Assembly (NCBI GenBank): GCA_000328365.1
Contig: KB308242.1
Coordinates: 241,847-305,846 of the forward strand
Direction: 5' to 3'
DNA length: 64,000 bases
Source: Capitella teleta
Lineage: Eukaryota; Annelida; Polychaeta; Capitellidae
The translations under genes were made by a program, and so were the position numbers. The notes under the pieces were generated by a model. The model was not told where the DNA came from. It was given only the letters and a program-made list of their open reading frames with translations, and ran no database searches. Shown here one piece after another: positions 62,361-64,000 of this stretch. How positions within the stretch are numbered: position 1 is the first letter of the stretch; each line of letters starts with the position of its first letter.

Positions 62361-63206
62361 TTTGGTTGAGGCCTTTGCTGGCCTTGTGTGCTTGATAAGC
62401 AGGGAGAATTCTTCTTAGTTAAGCAACCCTTTTGTTGCTCAAGATTGTTCCCCTCCCCTCCCCCACTGGGATTTACCTTGTTTGGTGCTCTCCTCTTAGG
62501 TCTTAAGATTTCCTTATTCATTTCTACCTTTTTTGGGTGATTTCTTCAAGTATGGCCTCTTTTTCTAGAGGTTTCTCTCATATTTTCGACTTTCGTTATG
62601 AAATCTGACCGCACATAGCTGCAAAGGGGATGAGTTTGTTTCTCTTTTTTTTCTTCTATGTTTTAAGCTTAATTTTTGACTTTTTTTTAGACCATTCCAA
62701 AACACTTTGTTGCGTTTTATTAATTTTCCGTGGAATGTCGTGAGTGCATGTTTTAACTATTTGAGGTTTTTTAGCTTTATGTAATCCTTTGATGCTTGTA
62801 AATCCTTGCTTCATGAATATTCATAACTGCAGTAGGAGGTTTTAAAAAGCACCCCAGGGCTGTAATTGCATTTTTATATAGATTCCTTCTACAGATTTTT
62901 AAAATGTAAAAAGTGTAGTTTGGCACTGAGAATCCACTGGTAATTCTCGCTGCTGGCAACCTCTGATTAAATGCTTCTTTGATATAATCAAAGCTTGTGG
63001 AGGCACCTCCTCCCCCTGCCTCCTTCCTCCTCCTCCTCCTCTTGATCAAATGTTGGTCTCTTTTCAGGGCTCACTTCAAATGTAATGGAATCACGAATAT
63101 TGATGCAATCATTCAATATTAAAGCTCTTATCAACATGAATTTCTTCTCTTCATTTTTTTTTCCTGCTTGGGGAAAAAAATCTTAAGTCTCTACACTGGA
63201 AATGAC
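61843..63206. other. RhoGAP 3' UTR and T-rich spacer
   Basis: T-rich on the plus strand, including a ~27-base T run at 62337-62363. No clear AATAAA close to the RhoGAP stop; an ATTAAA lies near 63118. No exon recognised. Confidence 0.5.
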
Positions 63207-63212
63207 TTTATT
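63207..63212 (-). terminator. AATAAA polyadenylation signal of spermine synthase
   Basis: Minus-strand AATAAA about 160 bases beyond the proposed spermine synthase stop. Confidence 0.5.
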
Positions 63213-63374
63213 TAGATAATTATAAGCATGATTTGTTCTGATTAAAGGTTGTAATTAAAATGATTTTTGCCACTGAGGAATGGAATCAGGTTGTCAAATG
63301 GCAGGGATGACATCAACTCTGCTTGATCTCTTCTATTTCATAAAATGTCCATCTGTACTCTTGAGTCAAGGATT

Positions 63375-64000
63375 CTATATACCGTACATATAATTAATAT
63401 AAAAGTATGCAGAGATTATTAAGGTTATGTTGTGGGACTGTTTGACGGTGTAGAAATAACTAAACTGAGCATCACTGCCAAGCAATCCTTTACTGGTCTT
63501 ATTAACCCAAAACTGGTGACCAAATATATAAACATCAAAGTTAAAGCTTTCAAAGGATACAATTCATGGAATGATGGAACGTGAGCCTCCTTGCGGTTCC
63601 ATTGGAATCCTTGCAGTTTATCCAGTTCCCCTTCGAACATGGAAATAGCGCGGGTCGCCAGCAATGCATTCGCCTGGTGGATTAAACAAATTATATCGCA
63701 TCTGGTGATCATTGATTGTATTTTGTACTCACATGAGTGAGCAGTTTGCCATCTTTAGCCAATACTTTTGTACTGAGATCAAGAACAAGACGGAGGAAGT
63801 CCCACTCATCTCCTGAAGATGTGAACAAATTAAATTCGACTCCTGTGGTCACTTCTTTCGATACTGACCAACTGGTTCAGGTGTGATGGGCACTACGGTC
63901 AAATCAGACAGAACAAAGTCATAATGCTGGTTGTCTGCAATGGCCTTTTTGAGGAATGCAATGGCGTCTCCTACAATCACCTGCCGATGAAGCGACCACA
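63375..64000 (-). CDS. SMS: Spermine synthase, C-terminal part (runs off the window)
   Basis: Aminopropyltransferase that makes spermine from spermidine and decarboxylated AdoMet. Minus-strand exons: 64000-63869 (open at edge), 63812-63733, 63673-63561, and a tentative last exon 63474-63375. Matches to human SMS: RQVIVGDAIAFLKKAIAD, HYDFVLSDLTVVPITPEPVG (the Asp before LT aligns with the catalytic Asp of INDLTAVPIS), DEWDFLRLVLDLSTKVLAKD, ISMFEGELDKL and AHVPSFHE. The last exon is uncertain: the acceptor at 63475 gives FSYFYTVKQ, matching the human end VFYTVWKK, while one ten bases later gives a shorter unrelated tail. The N-terminal and first catalytic half lie to the right of the window. 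Tail-to-tail with the RhoGAP gene. Confidence 0.9.

Noticed and set aside
1-64000. CRISPR arrays, prokaryotic operons, or retrovirus/LTR-type or Polinton-type elements
   Set aside because: No direct repeats with regular spacers, no paired long terminal repeats, and no gag, integrase, capsid or envelope-like frames were recognised. All reverse transcriptase sequence seen is of the non-LTR (LINE) type.

Overview
The window is nuclear DNA from an invertebrate animal. Evidence: spliced genes with GT-AG introns, metazoan-only families (BLOC-1 pallidin, a filamin-type actin binder, SUEL-lectin/CCP receptor, TMEM45), a canonical eukaryotic tRNA-Val, LINEs and many short inverted-repeat transposons. 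I cannot name the phylum. Many introns are only 38-60 bp, while intergenic stretches are long (up to about 9-11 kb). Repeated TAGGCCTA words weakly suggest a marine deuterostome. Two runs of N (18633-18738, 50499-50548) are assembly gaps.

Layout: 1-1.45 kb holds two LINE remnants. A pseudouridine-5'-phosphatase gene (+, first exon not found) ends at 3.2 kb and converges on a one-CH, two-repeat filamin-like gene (-, 3.6-10.07 kb, about 1478 aa, dominated by one 4-kb exon). Proteasome beta-4 (-, 14.0-14.9 kb, first exon not found) follows. From 15.9 to 24.3 kb is a transposon-rich belt: LINE pieces, a hAT-like scrap, nested MITEs, a 1.2-kb foldback element, a pogo-like element and a tRNA-Val(CAC) gene. 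Pallidin (+, 24.8-25.6 kb) converges on a SUEL-lectin/CUB-like/CCP transmembrane receptor (-, 25.7-28.2 kb). After a long gene-free stretch come an SLC28-type concentrative nucleoside transporter relative (+, 37.4-40.8 kb), a cluster of hairpins and MITEs (42.8-44.1 kb) and a single-exon TMEM45 gene (+, 44.6-45.5 kb). Another 11 kb is almost gene-free, with mariner-like MITEs. Then comes an ARHGAP20/TAGAP-like RhoGAP gene (+, 58.4-61.8 kb) with at least two alternative first exons. The 3' end of spermine synthase (-) runs off the right edge.

The genes are unrelated housekeeping, trafficking, transport and signalling genes; I see no operon-like or pathway cluster. The most notable observations are: the SLC28 protein has lost the nucleobase-binding and one sodium-binding position of the family; the filamin-like architecture; the phase-matched alternative first exons of the RhoGAP gene; a lectin receptor with a tandem splice motif around a 38-44-bp intron; and nested or foldback DNA transposons. 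I found no convincing evidence of a wholly new multi-gene system. Exon models were built by eye from splice consensus, phase and family similarity, without any search or RNA data.
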